Origin: a virus
DNA: 64,000 nucleotides
IMG/VR virus record: IMGVR_UViG_3300011187_000006
Location: 1-64,000 of that record
Reading direction: 5' to 3' (one strand)
The stretch's first letter is position 1. Each line of letters opens with the position of its first letter. The notes below the pieces were generated by a model. It was not told the DNA's origin. It made no database searches and saw nothing but the letters and a program-made list of their open reading frames with translations. The translations under genes were made by a program, and so were the position numbers. Positions 42,843 through 50,985 of the stretch are shown one piece after another.

Positions 42843-43037
42843 TTAATACGTGCGTTTATTAATTAAATAATTTTCTTCTGCTAGTATTCTTAGGTTGTGT
42901 TTCAAATCAGATAAATTACAATCAATTACTTTACCAAACTTTGCACCACCTATTCTACATCCAAACTTTAGATTGCCAAAGTATGCAGTTCTAAGTGTTG
43001 TATTTATGTACAAGGTATACATTTTTCTAATTAACAT
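42843..43037 (-). CDS. Hypothetical protein, 64 residues
   Basis: Small basic protein, first gene of the operon 43037-42224. Its start codon is ~25 nt from the left end of the IS-derived element at 43060, which may therefore supply or displace its promoter. No known motif. Confidence 0.45.
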   Translation of the reverse strand: MLIRKMYTLYINTTLRTAYFGNLKFGCRIGGAKFGKVIDCNLSDLKHNLRILAEENYLINKRTY

Positions 43038-43059
43038 AGTTCATTTTATTAATTATGTC

Positions 43060-43327
43060 GTAAAATACATCGGTCTTCAGCCGATGTGATGTTAGACATA
43101 GGCAAATATACAAATAAAATTTATAATACCAATAGGGAAGGCAGACTTATTAATATATATGTTAATGGATGCCTACCTTAACTGGATGTGTTAGTCTTAA
43201 TTAAATAAATAAATATATGGTAAGGGACTTGCCATTACAAAGGTGGAGAATAAATCAGACTTTAGTGATAAAGCACATTCTATGAAACCCGAAACACATT
43301 AGTCTTTAGCTAATGGGTAGTTCATTA
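43060..43327. mobile_element. Non-autonomous IS605-derived element (PATE/MITE-like)
   Basis: About 0.27 kb. The right part (43222-43325) is a diverged copy of the resident IS right end and tnpB 3' end, in opposite orientation, including the hairpin CATTAG-TCTTTAG-CTAATG (43297-43315). The left part has a matching subterminal hairpin, ACATCGG-TCTTCAG-CCGATGT (43067-43087), followed by TGTGATG and GAC as in the IS left end. No transposase remains. It could be mobilised by the TnpA at 8483-8896. Borders are estimates. Confidence 0.65.
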
Positions 43328-43406
43328 GCCTATTTTCTGTAGCTACTAGGAAAACATTTAGAACTACTGACAATATCCCATTAGTTTCTTTTTTATTAGA
43401 TTCCAT
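43299..43406 (-). CDS. Short ORF (35 residues) ending in IS-supplied tail
   Basis: Begins MESNKKETNGILSVVLNVF and ends MNYPLAKD-stop, identical to the end of the 6842-7207 protein because both tails are encoded by the IS right end. Probably a gene truncated by the insertion; it could still be expressed. Function unknown. Confidence 0.4.
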   Translation of the reverse strand: MESNKKETNGILSVVLNVFLVATENRLMNYPLAKD

Positions 43407-43432
43407 AGTGTATAGTTTTATATTTATTACAT

Positions 43433-43669
43433 TTATTTTTTGGAAGTTTTCCAACCGTTCTTTTTATCAAATATAATTATAGTTCCTCTTTTTACAGAAT
43501 CTTTAAAAGTTTGTTTATCTGGGTCATCACAACTACATTTATTAGTGTGTCCACAATAACATAATTTTTCACCATGTCTATCTTTTGATTCTTCTCTTAT
43601 TTTTAGCCAGTAGTAGTGAGCAAGGTTAGTAATTGATAAATTTCTAAACCATTTTTTAATATTTTTCAT
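43433..43669 (-). CDS. Hypothetical protein with Cys cluster, 78 residues
   Basis: Contains CYCGHTNKCSCDD, a possible metal-binding cluster. Basic N-terminus (MKNIKKWFRNL). Not recognised. Confidence 0.5.
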   Translation of the reverse strand: MKNIKKWFRNLSITNLAHYYWLKIREESKDRHGEKLCYCGHTNKCSCDDPDKQTFKDSVKRGTIIIFDKKNGWKTSKK

Positions 43670-43779
43670 AATAACTTCTTTGTTTGTTCACAATACTATT
43701 ATCTGTAGTAAATTATATGATACAAACATACTGAATATATTTCGAATTATTAAAGTATTTATGAAATATTTTATTAAAT

Positions 43780-43938
43780 TTATTCCTTTTTCTTATTTCT
43801 CCATCCTTCTAAATCACGCTCAATGAACTTTCTAATCCTTTTTGATATGTTTATTGAGTTCTCATCACACATTTCGTGATATTCTTCTAATAATTTTGGT
43901 GGTATTCTAAATGAAAACATTTTATTCTTTGTACCCAT
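43780..43938 (-). CDS. Small ribbon-helix-helix-type regulator (52 residues)
   Basis: MGTKNKMFSFRIPPKLLEEY, then a second helix with SINISKRIRKFIERDLEGW, matches the Arc/MetJ ribbon-helix-helix pattern (short strand FSFRIP then two helices). Such proteins bind operators as dimers. Its target is unknown; it is divergent from the (p)ppGpp hydrolase gene at 44035 with overlapping A/T-rich promoters in the 97 nt between, so mutual regulation is possible (inference). Confidence 0.6.
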   Translation of the reverse strand: MGTKNKMFSFRIPPKLLEEYHEMCDENSINISKRIRKFIERDLEGWRNKKKE

Positions 43939-44016
43939 GATTTTTTATATTTTATTATATATATAAAAGTATATATCTCCCCTGTTGTATATATCAAATA
44001 AAAAGGTTATATTTGT

Positions 44017-44026
44017 TTAATATATA
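44017..44026 (+). promoter_or_regulatory. Late-type promoter motif TTAATATATA
   Basis: Perfect motif whose last A is also the A of an in-frame ATG at 44026; the next in-frame ATG, 44035, at the usual 8-nt distance, is therefore the better start. Confidence 0.5.
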
Positions 44027-44034
44027 TGACAACT

Positions 44035-44577
44035 ATGAAAACTAAAAAAGAAACAAAGCTAAGAAAGGCTCTATTATTTATGATAGAGGCACACGATGGA
44101 CAGTTTAGAAAATTTTCTGGCAAAGAATATGCATGGCACCCAATTGCAGTAAGCAAAATAGTTAGGGAGGTCAAGGTGAGTAAAAATAAGGAGCTAATTT
44201 GTATTGCGGCATTACTTCACGACACTGTTGAAGATTGTGATGTTACTATTAGTAATATAGAAGAAGAGTTTGGAAAAATGGTCAGTAGTATAGTAGAAGA
44301 ACTTACATCTGATAATAACAAAATAGAGAAGGTAGGTAAATCACAGTATTTATTAAATAAAATGCTAAATATGACTAGTTATGCTCTTGTTATAAAGTTA
44401 GCTGATAGATTACACAATTGCTCAGATTTAGAACAAGGTAGTGATAAATTTGTCAGCAAGTATGTGACAGAAACTAGATTTATTTTAGATGGTTTAGTAT
44501 CAAGGAATCTATCACAAACACACAATGAATTGATGTCTTTGATAGATTCTAAGATAAGTCCATTTGAGAATAACTAG
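44035..44577 (+). CDS. MESH1/SpoT-type (p)ppGpp hydrolase domain protein
   Basis: 180 residues from ATG 44035. HD-domain hallmarks of single-domain (p)ppGpp hydrolases: AHDGQFRKFSGKEYAWHP, the HD motif AALLHDTVEDCDVT and IKLADRLHN. No synthetase domain. Such enzymes remove the 3' diphosphate of the alarmone, and could keep host transcription and translation active during infection (inference). An upstream ATG at 44026 lies inside the promoter motif. Converges on the 44574 gene with a 4-nt overlap. Confidence 0.85.
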   Translation: MKTKKETKLRKALLFMIEAHDGQFRKFSGKEYAWHPIAVSKIVREVKVSKNKELICIAALLHDTVEDCDVTISNIEEEFGKMVSSIVEELTSDNNKIEKVGKSQYLLNKMLNMTSYALVIKLADRLHNCSDLEQGSDKFVSKYVTETRFILDGLVSRNLSQTHNELMSLIDSKISPFENN

Positions 44578-45014
44578 TCATTAGAATCATCTAATAATTT
44601 CCTTAGCTTTCTTGTCCTGATATGAAAGTCATTGTAAAGAGTTTTCTCTTTTAAAAGCCTATCTATTTTTTTATCAATTTCAACTAATCCATAGTCTATA
44701 TTTATCTTGTGCACATCATGTGAATCTGCTTCAATGGTATCATTTTCTAGATTAAATTTAAATTTAATTTTTAAATCTTTTACAAGCGTTTTAGAAAATT
44801 TACTAGAATCAATGTCTTTAAAGTTATTATCCTTTATTATTCTTATAAGCAATTTCTCTTTAGTGTTTAAATCTCCTTCACCAGTTACCATCATTATGCT
44901 ATTACTTGCAATACCAATTATTTCTACAAGTGAACCATAGTAATGGACTGAACGACCATTATCATAATGTGATGTAAATAAAAATAAATCTCCTTTTGTG
45001 ATTTTTTCTCCCAT
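44574..45014 (-). CDS. Hypothetical protein, 146 residues
   Basis: Beta-rich N-terminus and Lys/Glu-rich helical C-terminus; not recognised. Two nt after the PolB-type exonuclease start region on the same strand (45017), so co-transcribed with it. Confidence 0.55.
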   Translation of the reverse strand: MGEKITKGDLFLFTSHYDNGRSVHYYGSLVEIIGIASNSIMMVTGEGDLNTKEKLLIRIIKDNNFKDIDSSKFSKTLVKDLKIKFKFNLENDTIEADSHDVHKINIDYGLVEIDKKIDRLLKEKTLYNDFHIRTRKLRKLLDDSND

Positions 45015-45016
45015 AT

Positions 45017-45688
45017 CTAATGTTTATAATGTTTATATAGTTTAATCCCAGCATCAATTGATGATGAAACATCTGATTCGCAGTATTTTACAACTGAATC
45101 TAAATTACCAGACCAGTATGCTTTATGGACTTTAGAACCATCTAGTTCATTCTTAGGGGATTCCACACCTAATTCATAACACATTTCATCAAAGGTATGT
45201 GATAATAAGTAACCAGTTTTCCAATCATCAGACATATCAGCTACTCTCATCTCCCATGGTTTCTTATCATATACATATATCATATCAACTGGCTCTATAC
45301 CATATTTATGTAATTTGTGTAATATCCAAGGAATATCAAAATGTTTTATCCTGAATCCACATAAATGAAAAGCTTTTTTTTCTATGTATTTTAGAGATTC
45401 ATTGAACTTATTGACTAAATCCTTTTCATTATCAGAGTATAACGATTTTATTCTTTTTTCTCCGTTAACGGTAAATCCAAATGATATACATATTATCTTA
45501 CCATATGTTGATATTATCCCACCATTTTCAATGTATGCTTGCTCTATACTCCCACACTTTTCTATCCAATTCATTTTTTTGCATTTGGCTTCAAATAAAG
45601 CTGATCCCCTCTCATCGTTTTCCTTAAATGATTCGAAGTTTTCATACTCACTTGTGGTTTCTATATCAAAATGTAATAACTCTACCAT
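45017..45688 (-). CDS. PolB-type DEDD 3'-5' exonuclease
   Basis: 223 residues. Exo I LLHFDIETTSEY, Exo II HLCGFRIKHFDIPWILHKL and Exo III YCESDVSSSIDAG (Tyr four residues before Asp, so DEDDy) resemble the predicted exonuclease domain related to family B polymerases. No polymerase domain follows. A second, DEDDh-type exonuclease is at 15235. Likely roles are DNA end processing or proofreading in trans (inference). Confidence 0.75.
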   Translation of the reverse strand: MVELLHFDIETTSEYENFESFKENDERGSALFEAKCKKMNWIEKCGSIEQAYIENGGIISTYGKIICISFGFTVNGEKRIKSLYSDNEKDLVNKFNESLKYIEKKAFHLCGFRIKHFDIPWILHKLHKYGIEPVDMIYVYDKKPWEMRVADMSDDWKTGYLLSHTFDEMCYELGVESPKNELDGSKVHKAYWSGNLDSVVKYCESDVSSSIDAGIKLYKHYKH

Positions 45689-45775
45689 AGTTTCTTTATT
45701 AATATATACATACCTATGGAAAAGTTTATATAAAAAGGATACTTTAACATTTGTATCTGTTTACTATGTAAATAT

Positions 45776-45785
45776 TTAATATATA
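45776..45785 (+). promoter_or_regulatory. Late-type promoter motif TTAATATATA
   Basis: Perfect motif 19 nt before the 45805 start codon. Confidence 0.5.
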
Positions 45786-45804
45786 AGTAAATAAATAAAT
45801 TATA

Positions 45805-46146
45805 ATGATACATCTTAAAAAGTTTTTAGAACAGAATGAAGAAACAGAGGAGGTAAATGATAACTCTCAGCTAATAGATGATGTTAATAGCTGTATAGAG
45901 TTACTAAATAAGTCAATGGAAAAGACTAAAGTTAAAGCCTTTTCAGTAGACCTAGGAGAGTTTATTAAGATATGTGAAGCTTTTGTGTATGCACTTGAGA
46001 ATAAATCACACCATCTCTCTAATATATCGGATTTGGTATTTGAAAGTTCTGTTTATTGTGCTGATAGGTGTTTAGAGTTTAAACACGAAGAAACTGCAAA
46101 GGCTTGTATAGCACTATCAGAAACAGCAGAAGATATTGTGGAATAA
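45805..46146 (+). CDS. Hypothetical protein with targeting-like N-terminus, 113 residues
   Basis: Begins MIHLKKFLEQNEETEEV, fitting the shared peptide. The rest is helical (CIELLNKSMEKTKVKAF, then SSVYCADRCLEFKHEETA). Late promoter upstream, isolated plus-strand gene in a minus-strand region. Possible packaged protein (inference). Confidence 0.6.
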   Translation: MIHLKKFLEQNEETEEVNDNSQLIDDVNSCIELLNKSMEKTKVKAFSVDLGEFIKICEAFVYALENKSHHLSNISDLVFESSVYCADRCLEFKHEETAKACIALSETAEDIVE

Positions 46147-46147
46147 A

Positions 46148-46522
46148 CTACCACTTACCCTCTTCTAATAATCCTTTGTGTGTTTCTAGTTCTTCTCTAG
46201 TACATACCCAATGATTCCAGTTATTTTTCAATTTACGATGGTCATAATTAAGTGCAGATCCATTATTTCTACCTATATGTGACATTATAGATTCTGTCAC
46301 AATACTAAAGTTTCTGTATTGGTTTTCACCACAGCCACAACCAGTAGAAGATCCATTATTAAATTCCCATATAAGTGGCTTTAAATCACAAATTGGACAA
46401 TTCAACCAATGCTCAACGTCTTTTGGTATTTTGTATGCTGATATACATTTATATCTATTATTAACTATATCAATTTTAATACCTCTTATAATGTCTTTAA
46501 TATTTGTATCCATGCTTTCCAT
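46148..46522 (-). CDS. Hypothetical zinc-cluster protein, 124 residues
   Basis: Contains CPICDLKPLIWEF and TGCGCGEN, a likely zinc ribbon, and a C-terminal WNHWVCTREELE. Similar to unnamed phage proteins with a Cys-rich ribbon; function unknown. It abuts the convergent 45805 gene. Confidence 0.55.
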   Translation of the reverse strand: MESMDTNIKDIIRGIKIDIVNNRYKCISAYKIPKDVEHWLNCPICDLKPLIWEFNNGSSTGCGCGENQYRNFSIVTESIMSHIGRNNGSALNYDHRKLKNNWNHWVCTREELETHKGLLEEGKW

Positions 46523-46532
46523 AGTGTATTAA

Positions 46533-46949
46533 TTATTTTAAATTTAATTCTTTTAAGTGAGTTAGTTCAACATTTCTTAGCCCTAGGTTATTTCTATAGT
46601 AGTATCTTGATGTAAGACTTGTGTTTATCCTAAATGGTTTTGTAGTTGGTATTATATTAACAAAGTCAGTCGAACTAATTTTGTTAATAATAAATTGAAA
46701 ATTTTTGTAGTTATTCTCACTAACTAGGTTTATACACTTCCTTGCACTTTCTGAACTTCTAAAAAATAAGGCAAAGTATATATTATTTTGGGGTTCGATA
46801 TATCCCCTAGGTCCATTATAGTAAAGGGTCTCTAATGTTTCTGTTTGATGAGACAACACTTGAGCAATCCTTAATCTTCTATATTGTACAAGTGTGTACA
46901 TTTCTATATAATATAGATATCTAATTCGTGTCTTATTTTGATTATTCAT
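46533..46949 (-). CDS. Hypothetical protein, paralogue of 46942-47379
   Basis: 138 residues. The opening KTRIRYLYYIEMYTLVQYRRL parallels KKRYRLNTFFYIEVYDIAALRSKKL of the upstream gene, and both share a later Asn/Ile segment followed by FINIIP/FIKLIP-like text, so they look like diverged tandem duplicates. Overlaps the upstream gene by 8 nt. Confidence 0.5.
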   Translation of the reverse strand: MNNQNKTRIRYLYYIEMYTLVQYRRLRIAQVLSHQTETLETLYYNGPRGYIEPQNNIYFALFFRSSESARKCINLVSENNYKNFQFIINKISSTDFVNIIPTTKPFRINTSLTSRYYYRNNLGLRNVELTHLKELNLK

Positions 46950-47379
46950 TAATGTTGTCTATTTCCCTACACTTTAATGTTTCCATATATGCTTTCTCAT
47001 CACGCACAATGCCTATATTAATTATGTATAATCCCATATCCCATTTTGAACACTCTGGTACTTTTAGCGGTATTAATTTTATAAACTCTAATCTATTAAT
47101 TTCGATTATTTCCATAGTTAGATTCTTTTTATCACACTTTTCTTTCATAGCAGCCTTTTGGTTGATAGCACTTTGTTTCTTCTTCCAAAAGCTAGAAAGA
47201 TATATATTCTTTATAGAAGTATTTCTACTTAGTGTATTAAAATAGGTGGGTCTTATGTTATTATCTAATCCCATTACTTTATTTAGTTTTTTACTCCTAA
47301 GTGCTGCTATATCATATACTTCAATGTAGAAAAATGTATTTAATCTATAACGTTTTCTTTTCTTTTTAAGTTCTGCCAT
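46942..47379 (-). CDS. Hypothetical protein, paralogue of 46533-46949
   Basis: 145 residues, basic N-terminus MAELKKKRKRYRLNT. Related in layout to the following gene (see there). No recognised domain. Translation of the two is probably coupled through the 8-nt overlap. Confidence 0.5.
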   Translation of the reverse strand: MAELKKKRKRYRLNTFFYIEVYDIAALRSKKLNKVMGLDNNIRPTYFNTLSRNTSIKNIYLSSFWKKKQSAINQKAAMKEKCDKKNLTMEIIEINRLEFIKLIPLKVPECSKWDMGLYIINIGIVRDEKAYMETLKCREIDNINE

Positions 47380-47438
47380 AACTAATTACATATATCTATT
47401 TAATTCCTAATTTTTTTAATCTGTTTTTTCTAATTTCA

Positions 47439-47675
47439 CTAATTGGAGTTTTCACTAATTGGAGTTAGCTTTATCTCTCTCATTTCGTACCTTATGCCAT
47501 TTTGTGAAATTACATATGAATCTATAGGATAATAAGCTTTATTTATAAATTCTTGTATAGTTAAACCTACTGGCTCAACGAGTTTTATTATCTTATCAAA
47601 TTTAGGATTCTTATCATATCCAGACATGTATACAAAATGCATACCAATAAGGCTATCTTCTTTATTAAATTTCAT
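47439..47675 (-). CDS. Hypothetical protein, 78 residues
   Basis: Not recognised. The 3' end contains a tandem duplication of about 16 bp (CTCCAATTAGTGAAAA-type units near 47437-47468) that extends the C-terminus as SENSN. It directly follows the 47676 gene with no gap. Confidence 0.5.
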   Translation of the reverse strand: MKFNKEDSLIGMHFVYMSGYDKNPKFDKIIKLVEPVGLTIQEFINKAYYPIDSYVISQNGIRYEMREIKLTPISENSN

Positions 47676-48581
47676 CTATGAATACAATTTGTCTAGTTTG
47701 ACAGATCGATTATGTGTCTTTATAATGGATTTTTCTTCACCATCTAACCATTCTGATTCTGATTCTAAATCATTAATGATTAGATTATTTATTTCTTTAT
47801 TAAATTTGTATCTATATAAATCATCACCTTCTTGTGATCCATATAAGCTTGGTCTCAATAATACTTTCAATTCATTTGTCATCGTTGAAATAAGATTATA
47901 TTGTTTAATTATATAGTCTTTAAATATTAAATCAATTGGTAGCAATTCAAACATATTATATTGCCATAATGATTGAATATATGTCTTTTTTCTTGTAGTT
48001 TGTTTTCTTATTAAATCAAAAAACTCTTTCGAAATTTCTTCTGTAATATCAGCTTCTGTCATACTTTCAATATATGATATTCTTTCTGATATGTTTGTTA
48101 TGTTATAATCATCAATACCATCTAAAATACTTTTTATGTAAGCACCTCTAGTATATTCTTCGGGGTTGTCAATATTTATATCTAGGCTTCCATTGTCTAT
48201 GTAGTCAATGACTTCTGTTCTAAAAAAAGATATGAACAAATTGTCAATTATGTCTGTGTTTTTAACCTCTTCATCATAAGTTCTACTACTAGAATGTATT
48301 AGATTAAGTAATTCATATATATTTATGTTAAAGAATTTTTCTAACATTTCTACATTTATGTCATTTTCTATATGTCTTAATCTTCCATAGCTATCATATC
48401 GACCATTTATTGGAAACCCAAATGGTGAGAAGAACTCTTGTGTACCACTTTCTGATACAATTATGTTCTTATGTGAATTGAAATTTTCACTTCCACCAGG
48501 GACTAATATCTGAATACTTGCTCTATCGCCGTCACTTATGACTGTATTAGATATTGAACATATTATATTAAAACTACCCAT
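47676..48581 (-). CDS. Hypothetical protein, 301 residues
   Basis: Opens MGSFNIICSISNTVISDGD, a short CSIS/GD motif I have seen at the start of unnamed proteins in other large phages. The rest is acidic and helical. Overlaps the membrane-protein gene upstream by 8 nt. Function unknown. Confidence 0.5.
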   Translation of the reverse strand: MGSFNIICSISNTVISDGDRASIQILVPGGSENFNSHKNIIVSESGTQEFFSPFGFPINGRYDSYGRLRHIENDINVEMLEKFFNINIYELLNLIHSSSRTYDEEVKNTDIIDNLFISFFRTEVIDYIDNGSLDINIDNPEEYTRGAYIKSILDGIDDYNITNISERISYIESMTEADITEEISKEFFDLIRKQTTRKKTYIQSLWQYNMFELLPIDLIFKDYIIKQYNLISTMTNELKVLLRPSLYGSQEGDDLYRYKFNKEINNLIINDLESESEWLDGEEKSIIKTHNRSVKLDKLYS

Positions 48582-48843
48582 TTTTACATTTTTTATGATG
48601 AATAAAATCCTTGATACCGATGTATAAGGTCAAGATGCCTACTAATGCCCAAACTATTGTAAAATATGGACTGTGTAGTAAATCTGAAAATAAACCACTG
48701 TGATTTGTTGGTGTGTCTTGTAGTTCTATAGATGCCTTTACAAGCATAAAAGATTGAACAAATTGAAATATATGAAGGCTAGCATGTAGTATGTTAAGTA
48801 CGCCAAGTCCTATTATAATAAATGATTTCTTAAAAGTTTTCAT
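48574..48843 (-). CDS. Small membrane protein with two transmembrane helices
   Basis: 89 residues. Hydrophobic helices at ~8-36 (FIIIGLGVLNILHASLHIF) and ~60-80 (YFTIVWALVGILTLYIG), and a basic C-terminus HHKKCKNG. Host-type promoter TTG-N18-TATATTTG just upstream on the coding strand. Early inner-membrane protein of unknown role. Confidence 0.6.
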   Translation of the reverse strand: MKTFKKSFIIIGLGVLNILHASLHIFQFVQSFMLVKASIELQDTPTNHSGLFSDLLHSPYFTIVWALVGILTLYIGIKDFIHHKKCKNG

Positions 48844-48902
48844 ATTATTTTTTTACAAATATACAAATAAAAAATATTATACAAGTATTTTATGGTATTT
48901 AA

Positions 48903-49130
48903 TTAATCTACTTCGTAATCCCAAAAATCAATACCTATTGTAACTTCTTCTTGATAGCTATTTCTTAGCTTATCTAGCAGATGTTCTTTAATATCATTTT
49001 TAAAATCAGATACATTATTTTCTATTTGTAATTCGTTCAACCTATTATAGTCATTGCAAGAATTAATCTTTACTTTAACTTTAAGTGTTACCTCGATTTC
49101 CTTATCTATTTTATAGTTTCTATTTGACAT
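48903..49130 (-). CDS. Hypothetical protein, 75 residues
   Basis: Begins with a beta-strand pattern (EIEVTLKVKVKI) and ends ITGIDFWDYEVD-like; not recognised. Nine nt downstream of the nusA-like gene's stop, so probably the second gene of that operon. Confidence 0.55.
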   Translation of the reverse strand: MSNRNYKIDKEIEVTLKVKVKINSCNDYNRLNELQIENNVSDFKNDIKEHLLDKLRNSYQEEVTIGIDFWDYEVD

Positions 49131-49139
49131 TATTTTGTT

Positions 49140-50375
49140 TTAACTATCAACAAATTCTTGTTTGATTATTTTTATTATCTTCTCAATAGTCACATCCTCT
49201 AAATCTGTCATATTTACAAGTTCACTAAAACCATAAGATAGTAATGATTTAGCAGTATCTATACCAGCTTTTTTAAATTCATTTATTACCCATAAATCAA
49301 CTTCATCAGAAAATTCCATAAGATCTATATCTTCCTCTGTAGCTTGCTCATCATTTATAAGATTTATTTCTAGACCAGTAAGTAAGCTAGTTAATCTTAT
49401 ATTAGAACCTTTCTTACCAATAGCCTTACCAATATCTTCACCATTTAAATGAACGTCAGCTTTACCATCTTCTACCTTTATAAATTTAACAACGGCTGGT
49501 TTTAACGACCTAGTTATATATAAATCCATATTATTTGTGTAGCTTATGATATCTATACTCTCACCATTTAGCTCTCTAGTAACTGCCATTATTCGACTTC
49601 CTCTACTACCAACACAAGTTCCAACAGGATCAATTCTATCATCATATGTTTCCACTGCTACCTTAGCTTTAATACCAGGTACTCTAACTATGTTCTTTAT
49701 ATTTATTAGACCATCGAATATTTCAGGTATTTCTTGTTCCATTATTCTTTCTAGAAACTTACTTGATGTTCTTGATGCAATAATGTATGGCTTATTGTTT
49801 CTAATTTCAGCTTCTTCTACCACAAATGATATTGTATCACCTTTTCTGTAAAACTCACCAGGTATCTGATTATCTTTTGGTAAACAAATTTCAATACCCT
49901 CATCATCTAGTAATATAACCATATTTCTTTTTATGTGATGGACTTCGGCATTGAAAATATATCCAATCATATCTTCAAACTTCTCTATTGTTGATTTATT
50001 TTCGTAGTCTTTTATTCTAGCCTTTAGATTCTGTCTTAAACTTAATATAGATCTTCTTCCTAATTCTGATATTTTGAATTCTTGTGGATATTCTTCCCCT
50101 ATTTCAAAATCTGACTCCACCTTAAGAACTTCTGAAATTTCTATTTCAGTATTGTGGTTTTCAACCTCGCCATCTTGTACAACGATTTTGTTTTGCCATA
50201 TTTCTAAATCTCCGTTATCTGGGTTTAGAATTATATCAAAGTTTTCATCTGTATCATATTTTTTTCTAAACTCAAATCTAAAAACAGAGTCTAGGATTTC
50301 CATTATCTCTATTTTATTAATCATTTTGTCTGACTTAAGCTCAGTAAATGAATCTATAATTGATGTGTTATTCAT
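49140..50375 (-). CDS. nusA: NusA-like transcription elongation factor
   Basis: 411 residues, slightly shorter than bacterial NusA. The N-terminal domain (~1-125) contains VFRFEFRKKYDTDEN and the S1 domain follows (~135-200, VEEAEIRNNKPYIIASRTS). The middle has a conserved NusA signature: EIPEIFDGLINIKNIVRVPG then KVAVETYDDRIDPVGTCVGS. KH1 carries GSRGSRI and KH2 carries AIGKKGSNIRL. A short C-terminal helical domain ends the protein. NusA binds RNA polymerase and nascent RNA and controls pausing, termination and antitermination. A phage copy is unusual. Confidence 0.92.
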   Translation of the reverse strand: MNNTSIIDSFTELKSDKMINKIEIMEILDSVFRFEFRKKYDTDENFDIILNPDNGDLEIWQNKIVVQDGEVENHNTEIEISEVLKVESDFEIGEEYPQEFKISELGRRSILSLRQNLKARIKDYENKSTIEKFEDMIGYIFNAEVHHIKRNMVILLDDEGIEICLPKDNQIPGEFYRKGDTISFVVEEAEIRNNKPYIIASRTSSKFLERIMEQEIPEIFDGLINIKNIVRVPGIKAKVAVETYDDRIDPVGTCVGSRGSRIMAVTRELNGESIDIISYTNNMDLYITRSLKPAVVKFIKVEDGKADVHLNGEDIGKAIGKKGSNIRLTSLLTGLEINLINDEQATEEDIDLMEFSDEVDLWVINEFKKAGIDTAKSLLSYGFSELVNMTDLEDVTIEKIIKIIKQEFVDS

Positions 50376-50632
50376 ATATTTAATTTATTATTTTTTATTT
50401 TCTATTTTCTAGTATATGCTTTTATTAAAATTGATTGTTTGTGATATTAGAAGTTTATCATAAGTAGCACTTACACACTTATACTTACAAACAGATAATA
50501 AGTTGTATTTTTTATATAATTAATACTACTCATCTCATAATTAAATTAATAACCTACTCTGCACAACAATGTATAAAATTACCTAATTTTTAAAGTCCCT
50601 TATTTAATAGATATTTGGGACATTATCATAGT

Positions 50633-50854
50633 CTATTTTTCTGTTTTTACACTTTTTCTAGTATTTAAATCCACTTTAAATATTTCTCCACACTTACAAG
50701 TATGGGGTGAATGTCTGTTTACACCTACTAGTATATCATATGGGCAGTTTTCTAAATCAACTACTTCTAAAAAACCATCACCACTCTTACTTTGAAAATC
50801 TTTCTTCTCACCACATGAAGGGCAAGGTACTTTTACTGTATCGTATAGTCCCAT
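50633..50854 (-). CDS. Small zinc-ribbon protein, 73 residues
   Basis: Two Cys pairs, VPCPSCGEKKDF and HTCKCGEIF, make a four-Cys zinc ribbon. MGLYDTVKVPCP is typical of small phage ribbon proteins of unknown role. The ~220 nt between this gene and nusA hold no gene that I can support. Confidence 0.6.
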   Translation of the reverse strand: MGLYDTVKVPCPSCGEKKDFQSKSGDGFLEVVDLENCPYDILVGVNRHSPHTCKCGEIFKVDLNTRKSVKTEK

Positions 50855-50863
50855 AATTTATTT

Positions 50864-50962
50864 TTAAATAATTATCATTTCATAATCAGAATTAAGTAAA
50901 GCACTATTATTCTCATTAAGATATCCTCTCATTGTGGTTGCTATAGTCTTTCTTAATTTCAT
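50864..50962 (-). CDS. Small ORF, 32 residues
   Basis: MKLRKTIATTMRGYLNENNS; resembles short phage ORFs with an early YLNE segment. Nine nt upstream of the zinc-ribbon gene on the same strand. Weak support, based on codon make-up and spacing. Confidence 0.35.
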   Translation of the reverse strand: MKLRKTIATTMRGYLNENNSALLNSDYEMIII

Positions 50963-50985
50963 TGTTTTTCTCTTATATATAAATA

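Noticed and set aside
50585-50601. 17-nt match to the tnpA-tnpB intergenic region (8397-8413)
   Set aside because: Only 17 A/T-rich bases with no hairpin or further similarity; could be chance.
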